A stretch of DNA of 64,000 nt from Sulfurospirillum barnesii SES-3 (lineage in GTDB: Bacteria > Campylobacterota > Campylobacteria > Campylobacterales > Sulfurospirillaceae), in contig NC_018002.1 in the NCBI RefSeq assembly GCF_000265295.1, forward strand, positions 2,232,001 to 2,296,000, read 5' to 3'. Shown piece by piece: positions 55,179-63,768 of this stretch. The notes beneath the pieces were generated by a model that saw only the letters and a program-made list of their open reading frames with translations, made no database searches and was not told where the DNA came from. Numbering within the stretch: position 1 is the stretch's first letter; every line of letters begins with the position of its first letter. The position numbers were made by a program, and so were the translations under genes.

Positions 55179-56333
55179 TCAAAGTTTCAAACTTAATCCT
55201 TTTGTAGCCTCATGCCTTCTATTTGGCACGAGGTGACTATACCGCAATGTCATTTCAAGCGTTTTATGCCCTAGTTGCTCTTTTATCTGTAAAATGTCAA
55301 GTCCACTCATCGCAAGCCAGCTAGCGTGCGTGTGCCTTAAGCTATGAGCGGTGATTTTATGTTGCGTTTTTGCGTCTTTGTTTTTAGGGATGACTGCTTC
55401 TAGTGCAGTCATGAAGTGGTCTGATACTCTCAAAATATTTCCACCTGTACTTGTGCTAATGACCAAGTCAGATTTTTTATTTTCTTTGAGATGGTTGATC
55501 GTTTTTAACAATAAATCATTCATATATATATGTCTGGCATTGCCATTTTTGGTTTTTTTAAAATAAATTGTGTTTGTCTCAAAATTCACATCGTTCCATC
55601 TAATACCAGTCTCATCACTACTTTTATTTTTTTTTGAACTCGCCCCTGTGATTTCACTAAATCTTGCACCTGTAAATAAAAGCAATACTGTTAAATGATA
55701 CGTTGTTGTATCAATAGATTGCAATATTTCCAAAAGCTCTTTTGCCTGTTCTTTGGTTAAAAATGACAATCTATGATTATCCACATCTGGCATTTTCACT
55801 TTTCCGTTAGAGATAGGGTTTACAAAATTAGTTATTATCTCATGCTTTATTGCATAATTAAAGATGGTTCTAATGAGCGTTATTTGATGTTTGACGGTTT
55901 GCGCTGCTAGCCCTGTACGGATTAAGTCTTGTTTGAAGTTTTCTAGGTCTAATGATTTTAAACTTTTAACGGCTTTATTGCCAAAAATAGGGGCAATGTG
56001 CTTGTCATAATTCCACTTATCCATCTGGTGAGATTTTTTACTAACTTTTGCATGCTCATAGAAAACTTTCCATAAATCATCTAGTTTAATTTTATTGACC
56101 CGAGAACCTTTTATGGTTGGCTCTTCGTCATGCTGGATTTTGTATTTAATTTCAATGAGTTTAGAATACGCATCTCTAGCAGTAAAATCACTTGAAGCGG
56201 TCTTTTTGCCAACTAGAACTTTTTTCGGCTTATTGTGCTCATCTCTGTAGTTTATATAGAAGGATATATCTCCATTTTTGAGTATATTTTTCCATACTCC
56301 CTCATATTTGCCGCCAACTGGTTCTAGTGCCAA
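55179..56333 (-). CDS. int: Tyrosine-recombinase integrase
   Basis: Site-specific recombinase that inserts the element in tRNA-Leu. 384 aa: N-terminal arm-binding domain, core-binding domain (about 90-190), catalytic domain with Arg in GARFSEITG near 225, HSLRHTHASWLA near 326-337 (His-x-x-Arg) and nucleophile Tyr in LRYSHLVP near 364. It lies 200 bp from attR and reads away from it, a usual layout for tRNA-targeted integrases. Confidence 0.92.
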   Translation of the reverse strand: MALEPVGGKYEGVWKNILKNGDISFYINYRDEHNKPKKVLVGKKTASSDFTARDAYSKLIEIKYKIQHDEEPTIKGSRVNKIKLDDLWKVFYEHAKVSKKSHQMDKWNYDKHIAPIFGNKAVKSLKSLDLENFKQDLIRTGLAAQTVKHQITLIRTIFNYAIKHEIITNFVNPISNGKVKMPDVDNHRLSFLTKEQAKELLEILQSIDTTTYHLTVLLLFTGARFSEITGASSKKNKSSDETGIRWNDVNFETNTIYFKKTKNGNARHIYMNDLLLKTINHLKENKKSDLVISTSTGGNILRVSDHFMTALEAVIPKNKDAKTQHKITAHSLRHTHASWLAMSGLDILQIKEQLGHKTLEMTLRYSHLVPNRRHEATKGLSLKL

Positions 56334-56536
56334 TCGCTATCCTTTGAACTTTTCAATGTTGATTTTTTATTATAGCAAAATAGATAATTTTTACTACAGT
56401 TTTTACTACAATATTTAAAAATATATACTTTATAATGACTAATATTGAAAAATATGAATAGTTATAAAAAGCCTATATTGTGGTATTTTGTGAGCATTTG
56501 AAAAAGATTAAGGATTAATGAAAAGATGAGAAAAAA

Positions 56537-56619
56537 AGACTTAGGATCTGGTGCCGAGAGGCATGGGAGTTCGAGTCTCTTTATCCGCACCATCCCTATT
56601 TTAGGGACTTTCAAACAAA
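56537..56619. repeat. attR: 83-bp copy of the 3' end of tRNA-Leu
   Basis: Identical to 39517-39599. It lacks the 5' half of the tRNA, so it is an attachment site and not a functional tRNA gene. Confidence 0.92.
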
Positions 56620-57139
56620 AATCAAAAAACATTTTTACTTTCAAAATCTCAAAAGTACACATTAGGGTACACATTAAAAAATTTATCACCAATTCAATGC
56701 ATGATTTCATTAACATCTATTTTCAGAAGTTTTCTTCACTGCTTACATGATACTAAAATACTGCTAGAAAATTTATGTGTGCTTCTTTGACTATATTTTG
56801 AGGTTCTAAAATGAACTTGTGAGGCACAACAAGTGGAAGTTTTAGTGCCTAATTGGTGCCTTTTAGGTAGTAAAATGAACTATATGCCTATTTTAGGATA
56901 TTAACGGCTATTCGAAAATTTAAGTCTCTTTATCCGCACTACGCACAATATAGGACTTTACATCCTCTTGGAATCGGTACTTTCTTCTTTTAAATTTTCT
57001 CAAATTACACTTTTATATATTCGTTTATAGTCATTTACTAAATAACAAAAAATAATAGTATAATTTTTCAGATTCATCTGAATACTTTTTACAAAAAATG
57101 AAATTATAGAGCGATTTAAACCGCGGAATTGAAAAATTA
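56620..57139. other. Intergenic region with a degraded third tRNA-Leu fragment
   Basis: At 56923-56939 a 17-nt exact match to the tRNA-Leu 3' end (AGTCTCTTTATCCGCAC) is followed by diverged sequence still resembling the downstream att part (TAGGACTT). CCTATTTTAGG near 56887 also recalls the att flank. No supported ORF. Likely the decayed border of a second element. Confidence 0.55.
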
Positions 57140-60019
57140 ATGTACTTGTCTAATATCACTGGAATATTATCATTTTACGAATACATTATAAAGACACTAG
57201 AATTAAGCTGTATTTCATCGTATCTTTATAATAAATATTTAAAAGATAACCGTCATGTAAAATATGACAACAAGCAAATGGTTTGCGCAGATAGTCCATA
57301 TTTTATATATGATAATTATAAAAATCCGATTAACATAGAATTTAATCCTCTCAATGAGCAAGAAGAATCATGCAGTCATTTGCTAATAAATGATTCAATA
57401 CATCAATACCTAAAATATCTAATATACAATCTATTTAATAAACTAATTAACATTAAAAATGGCATACCTACTAATAACGCACACAAGTTTGAAAAAAATC
57501 AAATAGATATATTACAAAATCCAACAAAAAATACAATATTCAAATTTAATAATCTCTTCAATATTGTCAGTGCAACATCATTTTCAAAAAACATAATTGA
57601 TTTTTCAATTGATTTTATCAACTCTTCAAATAGTGCTAAAGTACATTTTAAATACCATCTCTATGATGCACTTTGTACAATACAAAACAATACAATTTTT
57701 GGGATTTATCTTGAAGATTCTGAAATTACATTGTTTAAGCAAATATATGAAAATTACATAATCAACATAATTAATAATTTATTCAATAAGGATATAAAGA
57801 TTCCTGAAAATAGTAGTAGGTATCCTCGTTTTTATGTGCTAATGATGATAAGAGTAATCCTACAAGAAGCTTTTTTTGAAAAATATAATATATCTTTCAC
57901 CATGAACACCCCAAAAAAGCTTTCAGAAAGCTATGAGATATTATCTAATTTAAATAAATTTATAAAAATACTACCACAAATCTCTGAACAGCAACAAGAA
58001 TTTGACCGACAATCTTACAAAAATGAACTAGAAATAAGAAAAGCAAGTGAGCCTGATTGGCTTATATTAAAGGATCATAATATGCCAACAATATTGAGTA
58101 ACCAAGAATTAGAGGTTGCCAACGATAAGAATATGGATACTTTAACAAAACTTATAGAAACAGCCAACCAAAAATATAATAGACGAGTCTATAACTTTCT
58201 TGCAAATGAGCAGGTAAATCTTTTTATACAAAACTATAACGAAATGAAAAATAATCAAGAGTGGTCAGAAATTTTTTATTGGCAGAGCTTAGTGCTAAAT
58301 ATTCTAAATGAAAATGGCGCAAGTTTATGGTTTGATACCAGAATTGACAAATATTGTTTTCGTTCAAAAATTGGTGGTAATATTATTCATGAAAATAAAG
58401 AAGGAATAAGTGAATTATTATCTAGAGCCTTAAAAGATAGAATAACTAATTTTTTAAATAGATTCAATAGTGTATTTTTTGCTAATCACGCAATCGAAAT
58501 TGTATTGGTACATAAACTTAATGGTATACAAAATCAAAAGTTAAAACAAAGTGAGAGAGCATCCAATGTAATAAAAATACTACTTTTTGAAAATGCAATA
58601 CCAACCATAGATGATGATAAATTTGATGTTCAATCCCCTATGGAATTCTCTCAAGATTACAACCATTTATTTTATACAAGAAACCGATTTGTACCTACAA
58701 AATATCTCTTAAAACGCTTTAATAACACTAATCTTACTAGCAATAATGCAACTAGTTTTGATAATCTATTTACTCTTAATGAGGATAGCTATTTGCTTGA
58801 AACTATGAAAGATACATCAAATTGCAGACGCTCATCTTTCATAGAAGATCTTATTTTTTATCTTGTAAATGAGGATATACATTCATACTACTATGTGATG
58901 AATTGGTTAGCTTATTTTTTCCATAACTTACAAAAAAGTGGTACTGCATTAGTGCTAATTGGCGACCAAGAAGTGACACAAAATATTTTGTGGGATAAAA
59001 TTATAAAAGAGATTTTCGGACTACAATACTGTATTACTATTAATGATAAAGAGTGCAATACTGCCTCATATTTTGATATTGCAAAAGATAAACTCTTTTT
59101 TCACATAGGCGATATCACTGATGCTGCAACAAAATTTGATGATGAAACCTTGTATAGACTTGTAAAAGATCTTTTAGTGAAAAAATCAATCACTAGGCTA
59201 AATAAAGAGAATGAGCAAGAGGAATCTATCATACATGGACAGATGATAATTACAGCTAAAAACCCTTCCCCTTACATTAAAAGAGCATTGTCAAAATGTA
59301 CAATCATTAGAGTTAATGATATGGATACTATTATTGAAAAGCTAGGCGTACCTGATGAATTGATACTTGAAGATAAAATAGAAAAAGATTTAGAGAATTT
59401 TACTAATGTTTTACAATCTTTTAACAGAAACTACAAATTTACCAAATATGCTATGGATACAAAACATAGACAAGAGATAAGTGGCAATAAAACATCTAAT
59501 ATAAACAAAGAGGATATTGAAAAAGAGATTGATGATTTTATTCAAGCGATTAAAGATAAAAATATAGAGTATTTTGAAAAGGTAAAAGAGGCTGAAGGTG
59601 GTGCAATCTATGAGCGACTAAAAAATGCTTTTAATTATGAAGATGGATACTTTATAGGTCAAGATTTGCTTCATTACTATAATGCCACACATGAACAAAA
59701 GTTTGAAAACAAAAAACAGCTAACGGATAAGTTAAAAGAAAAAGATGAGATGTTCGCCCAAGAAGTAAAGACTCTAAAAATTTTAACAGCAGAACAAAAA
59801 GAAAAGGTTTTATTTCCAGCACATAAAACTTCAAAAGACACAAATTACAAAGAGCTTTATAAAATCAATGGCTACACCTTAGCAAAAGATATAACAATTC
59901 CTTATGGAGCAATCATAATTTCCAGCCAAGATAATATTAAAAAATACAAGCATGATAATATAGATAATGCTATTAAAATCCATGAAGAGTATAAAGAAAG
60001 TAAAGCTAAAAAAGTCTAA
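57140..60019 (+). CDS. Large AT-rich protein with degenerate P4/D5 primase-helicase-like region
   Basis: 959 aa. The N-terminal about 300 residues are unrecognised, Asn/Ile-rich and partly helical. The region about 575-770 follows the layout of P4/D5-type (DUF5906-like) phage helicases: YYVMNWLAYFFHNLQKSGTALVLIG near 592, then DKIIKEIFG, then LFFHIGDITD as a sensor-like strand and a long C-terminal tail. The P-loop expected after LIG reads DQEVTQNILW, with no GxxxxGK[ST], so ATP hydrolysis is unlikely. No good ribosome site before ATG. GC content is clearly below the backbone. Function unknown; see findings. Confidence 0.6.
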   Translation: MYLSNITGILSFYEYIIKTLELSCISSYLYNKYLKDNRHVKYDNKQMVCADSPYFIYDNYKNPINIEFNPLNEQEESCSHLLINDSIHQYLKYLIYNLFNKLINIKNGIPTNNAHKFEKNQIDILQNPTKNTIFKFNNLFNIVSATSFSKNIIDFSIDFINSSNSAKVHFKYHLYDALCTIQNNTIFGIYLEDSEITLFKQIYENYIINIINNLFNKDIKIPENSSRYPRFYVLMMIRVILQEAFFEKYNISFTMNTPKKLSESYEILSNLNKFIKILPQISEQQQEFDRQSYKNELEIRKASEPDWLILKDHNMPTILSNQELEVANDKNMDTLTKLIETANQKYNRRVYNFLANEQVNLFIQNYNEMKNNQEWSEIFYWQSLVLNILNENGASLWFDTRIDKYCFRSKIGGNIIHENKEGISELLSRALKDRITNFLNRFNSVFFANHAIEIVLVHKLNGIQNQKLKQSERASNVIKILLFENAIPTIDDDKFDVQSPMEFSQDYNHLFYTRNRFVPTKYLLKRFNNTNLTSNNATSFDNLFTLNEDSYLLETMKDTSNCRRSSFIEDLIFYLVNEDIHSYYYVMNWLAYFFHNLQKSGTALVLIGDQEVTQNILWDKIIKEIFGLQYCITINDKECNTASYFDIAKDKLFFHIGDITDAATKFDDETLYRLVKDLLVKKSITRLNKENEQEESIIHGQMIITAKNPSPYIKRALSKCTIIRVNDMDTIIEKLGVPDELILEDKIEKDLENFTNVLQSFNRNYKFTKYAMDTKHRQEISGNKTSNINKEDIEKEIDDFIQAIKDKNIEYFEKVKEAEGGAIYERLKNAFNYEDGYFIGQDLLHYYNATHEQKFENKKQLTDKLKEKDEMFAQEVKTLKILTAEQKEKVLFPAHKTSKDTNYKELYKINGYTLAKDITIPYGAIIISSQDNIKKYKHDNIDNAIKIHEEYKESKAKKV

Positions 60020-60602
60020 TATTAAGTACATTATTAAGCTTTGAGAGCTACTCTCAGCCTTTCTCAGTGTGCTCTCAAGCCTTTCTCTTTGGATTCTCTG
60101 GGCAATTCTCAGCAATATTAGATGGATAATATTCCTAGGGGAAGCGTTAGAAAACTGTGTCAATCTGGTATACAAAAAGATTGAGCGATAGAAATACAGA
60201 TAGACACAGAGGCAATAATATTACAATTGATAGGAAAGGCAAAGCACTTGGTGGAAAAGATGAAGCTCTGGCTCCACTTATTAACCAACTCACTGAAGCG
60301 AGATAGACTCTCACCTTTTTCGAGACCTCACAAGAAACAGAAAGAACGGTTACAGTTCAAAGATTATGAAGAGTGATCATGGAGCATTTGAACTAGATGT
60401 TCCAATATGAAGTTTGCTATCCATATTTGTTTCTGTGTATCATTTTGTGTTGACAGATCAGGCTTTATAAAATTTAAATTAACCCAGACTGCTAGCTAGC
60501 AGTCTGGGTTAAAATTAGTATAAACATAAGGCTTACTCTCCAAATCAAATTTATAAATACTCCTTATACAACAAAGTCTTTTTACAAAGATATAATAAGT
60601 GC
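60020..60602. other. Degenerate region with direct repeats, relic frame and a 34-bp palindrome
   Basis: Contains near-repeats CTCTCAGCCTTTCTC (60051) and CTCTCAAGCCTTTCTC (60072); a relic frame from TTG 60181 to TGA 60369 interrupted by one TAG (60304), reading ITIDRKGKALGGKDEALAPL and FFETSQETERTVTVQRL, not recognised; and a 34-nt loop-less perfect palindrome at 60479-60512. No intact gene. Confidence 0.5.
60479..60512. repeat. 34-bp perfect palindrome
   Basis: Arms TTAACCCAGACTGCTAG and CTAGCAGTCTGGGTTAA meet without a loop. Could be a terminator stem, a cruciform site or a joint left by inversion or element loss. Confidence 0.8.
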
Positions 60603-60833
60603 TTAAATGCAGGGGCGAAAATCTAGATTATATGCCACAATAGTATTAGCCTCAAGATAGCGTATAAGCTCAGACCTAGAGATATGAAGCTTGTTCCCTA
60701 TTTTGACAACTTCAATTTCATTCTTCGATATAAGCTTCTTTGCCATATCTATTTTGATTATATTCATCTCCTCAATTTCTTTCAAATTAAAAATTACGCC
60801 TTTTTGGATTAACTCATCGTAGTTAGTTTTCAC
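60603..60833 (-). CDS. HTH_17/excisionase-like small protein
   Basis: 76 aa: MAKKLISKNEIEVVKIGNKLHISRSELIRYLE (in parts) is the helix-turn-wing of MerR-like excisionase/HTH_17 proteins. Likely an accessory of the second element. No integrase partner is visible nearby. Confidence 0.6.
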   Translation of the reverse strand: MKTNYDELIQKGVIFNLKEIEEMNIIKIDMAKKLISKNEIEVVKIGNKLHISRSELIRYLEANTIVAYNLDFRPCI

Positions 60834-60997
60834 TGTAGGCTCCTCAACTGTTCAATTTTTATCAAACAATGAGGTTCTTCAAAAATTTTATTCACATCTT
60901 GATTTCCACTTTTTTCCAACCACATATCATCACCATAGAAAGAAGAATAGAGCCTATTCTTTTGACGTCCACACTACATCATACAAAAAGGAGACCT

Positions 60998-61087
60998 ATG
61001 CGAACAGAGGATGAAAATGTCACATTCCATACCAAACTAATGAGCTTAGTTTTGGTTGGAAAACGGAAAATGGGAGATGTGTTATGA
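60998..61087 (+). CDS. Tiny ORF 1 of three overlapping ORFs (29 aa)
   Basis: Starts MRTEDENVTFHTKLMSLV after AAAAAGGAGACCT, a strong ribosome site. Overlaps the next ORF as ATGA. No family recognised. Confidence 0.35.
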   Translation: MRTEDENVTFHTKLMSLVLVGKRKMGDVL

Positions 61088-61212
61088 AAACGAAGTCATT
61101 TCAAAAACCAAAGAAGTGTAACTGCCAGATGCTAATACTGCTTTTACCCCTCGTCATTCATATTGTAAACCACTATCAGGAGTGTAGAAGATGGAACCAT
61201 CCGTCATTTTAA
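61084..61212 (+). CDS. Tiny ORF 2 (42 aa), Cys-containing with a hydrophobic centre
   Basis: MKTKSFQKPKKCNCQMLILL then a hydrophobic stretch LLPLVIHIV and a Cys/Arg-rich end. Coupled to ORF 1 by ATGA. Overlaps ORF 3 by 22 bp in another frame. Confidence 0.35.
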   Translation: MKTKSFQKPKKCNCQMLILLLPLVIHIVNHYQECRRWNHPSF

Positions 61213-61268
61213 CATTAGTGATTGCAATAGCAACCGCGATAAAAGAGACGCTTAATTCAAACAAATAG
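61191..61268 (+). CDS. Tiny ORF 3 (25 aa), hydrophobic peptide
   Basis: MEPSVILTLVIAIATAIKET and a short tail; GGAGTGTAGAAG precedes ATG. Single hydrophobic helix, like small membrane peptides or type I toxin peptides, but without an antisense RNA that I can see. Confidence 0.4.
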   Translation: MEPSVILTLVIAIATAIKETLNSNK

Positions 61269-61329
61269 AAACAATGCTTTAGTCTATAAGACTTTCAAAC
61301 ATAATCATAAACCTAATAAGGAAATAACT

Positions 61330-62148
61330 ATGAGTGTAAGACCACTTAGCAATGAACAATTAAGAGCACAAGCACCCTCCATCTTTTCAGAAAATCCGAT
61401 TGAAGGTGTTTCTGATAAATATGCTTTTGTACCAACCTATTCAGTATTGGATACATTCAGACAAGCGGGCTATTACCCCATCATGGCTGGTGAAAGTCGC
61501 GTGAGAAACCATGAAAACAAAGGCTATCAAAAACACATCATTCAGTTTAGAAGCCTAGAGCATCTTTTACGTCCCAGTGCTAATGAAGAATATGCGGATA
61601 TTGTACTGACCAATTCGCACAATCGCACATCCTCCTTTAGTGTTGATTTAGCCATCTTCCGCCTTGTGTGTGCCAATATGCTCGTGGTGCCATCACACAC
61701 CTTTTCACACCACTCCATCATTCACGCTGGCTTTAACTTTGAGAAAGTACACACAGCCATTGAAGAAGTAACCTCACATATGCCAAGTATCCAAGAAGAG
61801 ATTGAAACTTTCAAAGCGATTGAGCTATCCGTTGCAGAGCAACACTCGTTTGCCAAAGTAGCACTGGATATTCGTTTCGATAAAGAAGTGCATAGCGTTG
61901 ACTTTAAAGAGTTCTTGCAAGTACAAAGAGATGAAGATGAAGCGCCTACACTGTGGAACGTCTTTAACCGTGTTCAAGAAGCAATCATTAGAGGTGGAAT
62001 CAAAGGCTCTAACAAAGTAACAGGTAAAACATTTACATCCAAACCTATTACCGCGATTGATGCCAATCTCAAAATGAATAAAGAACTCTTCACTATTGTT
62101 CAAATGGTGGCTGATTTGAAAACACCTTCTCTCATGATGGCAGCATAA
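61330..62148 (+). CDS. DUF932-family protein
   Basis: 272 aa of the DUF932 family found on plasmids and phages: SVLDTFRQAGYYPIMAGESR near 36-55, HIIQFRS, DIVLTNSHNRTSSFSV near 94, FRLVCANMLVVP near 115, and NVFNRVQEAIIRGGIKG near 215. Biochemical role unknown. First of a four-gene plasmid/phage set (DUF932, Gp157-like, Rad52-like, DUF2958). GC content is closer to the backbone than in the 57-60 kb gene. Confidence 0.8.
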   Translation: MSVRPLSNEQLRAQAPSIFSENPIEGVSDKYAFVPTYSVLDTFRQAGYYPIMAGESRVRNHENKGYQKHIIQFRSLEHLLRPSANEEYADIVLTNSHNRTSSFSVDLAIFRLVCANMLVVPSHTFSHHSIIHAGFNFEKVHTAIEEVTSHMPSIQEEIETFKAIELSVAEQHSFAKVALDIRFDKEVHSVDFKEFLQVQRDEDEAPTLWNVFNRVQEAIIRGGIKGSNKVTGKTFTSKPITAIDANLKMNKELFTIVQMVADLKTPSLMMAA

Positions 62149-62155
62149 GGGATGA

Positions 62156-62743
62156 ATGATGAAACTGCTCAATTATCAACTACAAACACACATTGAAAGC
62201 TTAGCAACCTCTAAATCCACACAGTACTTCTCAGACTACGTCCATTCCATTCTTCAAGATACCGCCAAGCCCTACTATCAAAGAGCTGATTATGTGGGCT
62301 TATCACTTCAAGAGATCAAATCAAAGATTGATACCCTCGCCAACGATATTAAAGAGCTTCAAAACCTCAAAAAGAGGCTCTCTGATTCGCTTGAAATCGC
62401 CAAAGAGATCATTGCTACAGTGTTCTTAGAAAATGGTGTTGATCGTATTGATGGAAATATCATTAGTTCGCTAACCCTTAGCAATGAAACATCTAGTACA
62501 CAAACTTCCTTCACCATTTTAGACCATGAAGCGGTGATGCGTTTGGGTTATATTAAATACCAACCCGATGTTGAAGCGATTGAGCAAGCAATGATGAGCG
62601 GTGAAGGTAAAGAAGAGTTAGCAGCATTTGTGAAAAGCGAAACCAATACCACAAAGACACTTGCAAAAGTAAAGGTCAATGCAAAACGTATAGGACTAGG
62701 TACTCAAGCAGAAGAACTACTCAACATCGTTGAAGCAGCATAA
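62156..62743 (+). CDS. Siphovirus Gp157-like protein
   Basis: 195 aa; helical N-terminus, coiled coil (KIDTLANDIKELQNLKKRL, in parts), then TTKTLAKVKVNAKRIGL-like end as in Gp157 family proteins, which occur with phage recombination genes. Two tandem ATGs (62156, 62159). Paired here with a Rad52-like annealing protein. Confidence 0.7.
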   Translation: MMKLLNYQLQTHIESLATSKSTQYFSDYVHSILQDTAKPYYQRADYVGLSLQEIKSKIDTLANDIKELQNLKKRLSDSLEIAKEIIATVFLENGVDRIDGNIISSLTLSNETSSTQTSFTILDHEAVMRLGYIKYQPDVEAIEQAMMSGEGKEELAAFVKSETNTTKTLAKVKVNAKRIGLGTQAEELLNIVEAA

Positions 62744-62752
62744 GGAGAAATC

Positions 62753-63406
62753 ATGTTTGATCAACCACAAAATCAAGCTCTCGCACAAGAGCTTGAAAAC
62801 ACACGAATCAAAAGTCGCTCAAAAGGCGATATTGAGCTTGCCTATTTAGAGGGGTTTGATGTCATCGATACGGCTAATAGGATTTTTGGTTATGGCAATT
62901 GGAGCTATAACATCTCTACATTAGAGCAAGTATCCCAAGAATCTAACCAAAATCAAAACATTGTCATCTGTTATAAGGCTGTTGTTTCGGTAAAAGTATC
63001 TGATGCCAAGCATGAACACCATATCAGTCGTGAGGATGTTGGCTTTGGTACGGGTATTGCCAAAACACTCTCCGATGCACATGAAAGTGCTGCTAAAGAA
63101 GCGGTGACGGATGCACTTAAACGCTCCATGAGAAGCTTTGGAAATCAGTTTGGCAATTCACTCTACGATAAAAGCAGACAACATCAGAATTCTCAACAAC
63201 CACAACCCTCTAACAAAGTGAACGCTATCCCACAAGATTATTCCAAACTCTCCAATCTAGGCTTGAGCGTAATGCAACAAGGACAAAACCTCATTGTCAT
63301 GGGTGATGATATTTTTGCGAAAAAAGACACCATCAAGGCATGTGGATTCAAGTGGGATGGACGCTTGAAACATTGGTGTAAACCTTTAGAGCAACAGGCG
63401 GCATAA
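62753..63406 (+). CDS. Rad52/22-like single-strand annealing protein
   Basis: 217 aa: LAYLEGFDVIDTANRIFGYGNWSYNI near 26-50, SREDVGFGTGIAKTLSDAHESAAKEAVTDALKRSMRSFGNQFG (in parts) near 96-138 are the Rad52 DNA-binding core. The last 50 residues carry a separate FAKKDTIKACGFKWDGRLKHW motif typical of phage/plasmid recombination proteins. It anneals homologous ssDNA, the recombinase of the second element. AAGGAG precedes ATG. Confidence 0.85.
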   Translation: MFDQPQNQALAQELENTRIKSRSKGDIELAYLEGFDVIDTANRIFGYGNWSYNISTLEQVSQESNQNQNIVICYKAVVSVKVSDAKHEHHISREDVGFGTGIAKTLSDAHESAAKEAVTDALKRSMRSFGNQFGNSLYDKSRQHQNSQQPQPSNKVNAIPQDYSKLSNLGLSVMQQGQNLIVMGDDIFAKKDTIKACGFKWDGRLKHWCKPLEQQAA

Positions 63407-63407
63407 G

Positions 63408-63716
63408 ATGGATGATCTCATACCAATCTCACTACGTGATAGCATCCCAACACTCTACCAAACGGAAGACACAAAAGATCCTCTGTGCCATATTAAGCTC
63501 TTTACACCTGATTCAAATTGGACATGGTATGTTATTGAGCTTTTCAAGGAAGATATGGATACATGCTATGGTTATGTGCAAGGACTTGAGAATGAATTAG
63601 GCTATTTTAGTTTAAAGGAATTGAGAACTGTCAAGGGGTTTTTAGGTTTGGCGGTTGAACGAGATGTGTTATTTCAACCGACACCGCTATCTCAAATACG
63701 CAAAAAGTACGAATAG
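63408..63716 (+). CDS. DUF2958 protein
   Basis: 102 aa; SIPTLYQTEDTKDPLCHIKLFTPDSNWTWYVIE, GYVQGLENELGYFSLKEL and LAVERDVLFQPTPLSQI are the family's conserved blocks. Function unknown; common on plasmids and ICEs next to DUF932 genes. It starts 1 bp after the Rad52-like stop. Confidence 0.85.
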   Translation: MDDLIPISLRDSIPTLYQTEDTKDPLCHIKLFTPDSNWTWYVIELFKEDMDTCYGYVQGLENELGYFSLKELRTVKGFLGLAVERDVLFQPTPLSQIRKKYE

Positions 63717-63736
63717 GAGTCCAAACTTATATCTCT

Positions 63737-63768
63737 ATCGTAGCAAAGGCTTAGTTCTTTGCTACGAT
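63737..63768. terminator. 12-bp perfect stem after the DUF2958 gene
   Basis: ATCGTAGCAAAG / CTTTGCTACGAT with an 8-nt loop, right after the gene set. No T run follows (CCAAATT), so it may be a Rho-dependent end or a stability hairpin. Confidence 0.55.

Larger units (their letters stand above)
39600..56619. mobile_element. 17-kb integrative mobilizable (or conjugative) element in tRNA-Leu
   Basis: Bounded by identical 83-bp repeats, with a tyrosine integrase at the right end, an AlpA-like protein, a replication-initiator-like protein, ParA, MobF relaxase, coupling protein and membrane transfer proteins. No VirB4/VirB11/VirB9-10 homologues were recognised, so full conjugation is unproven. The chromosomal TTTACATGTAAA palindrome is almost absent (one copy at 44468), consistent with foreign origin. 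Confidence 0.85.

Noticed and set aside
56537-56619. A second tRNA-Leu gene
   Set aside because: Only the 3' part is present; the 5' acceptor and D arm are missing. It is attR.
60181-60369. Functional small gene with a programmed TAG
   Set aside because: The frame has one TAG, no good ribosome site and lies in decayed DNA; treated as a relic.
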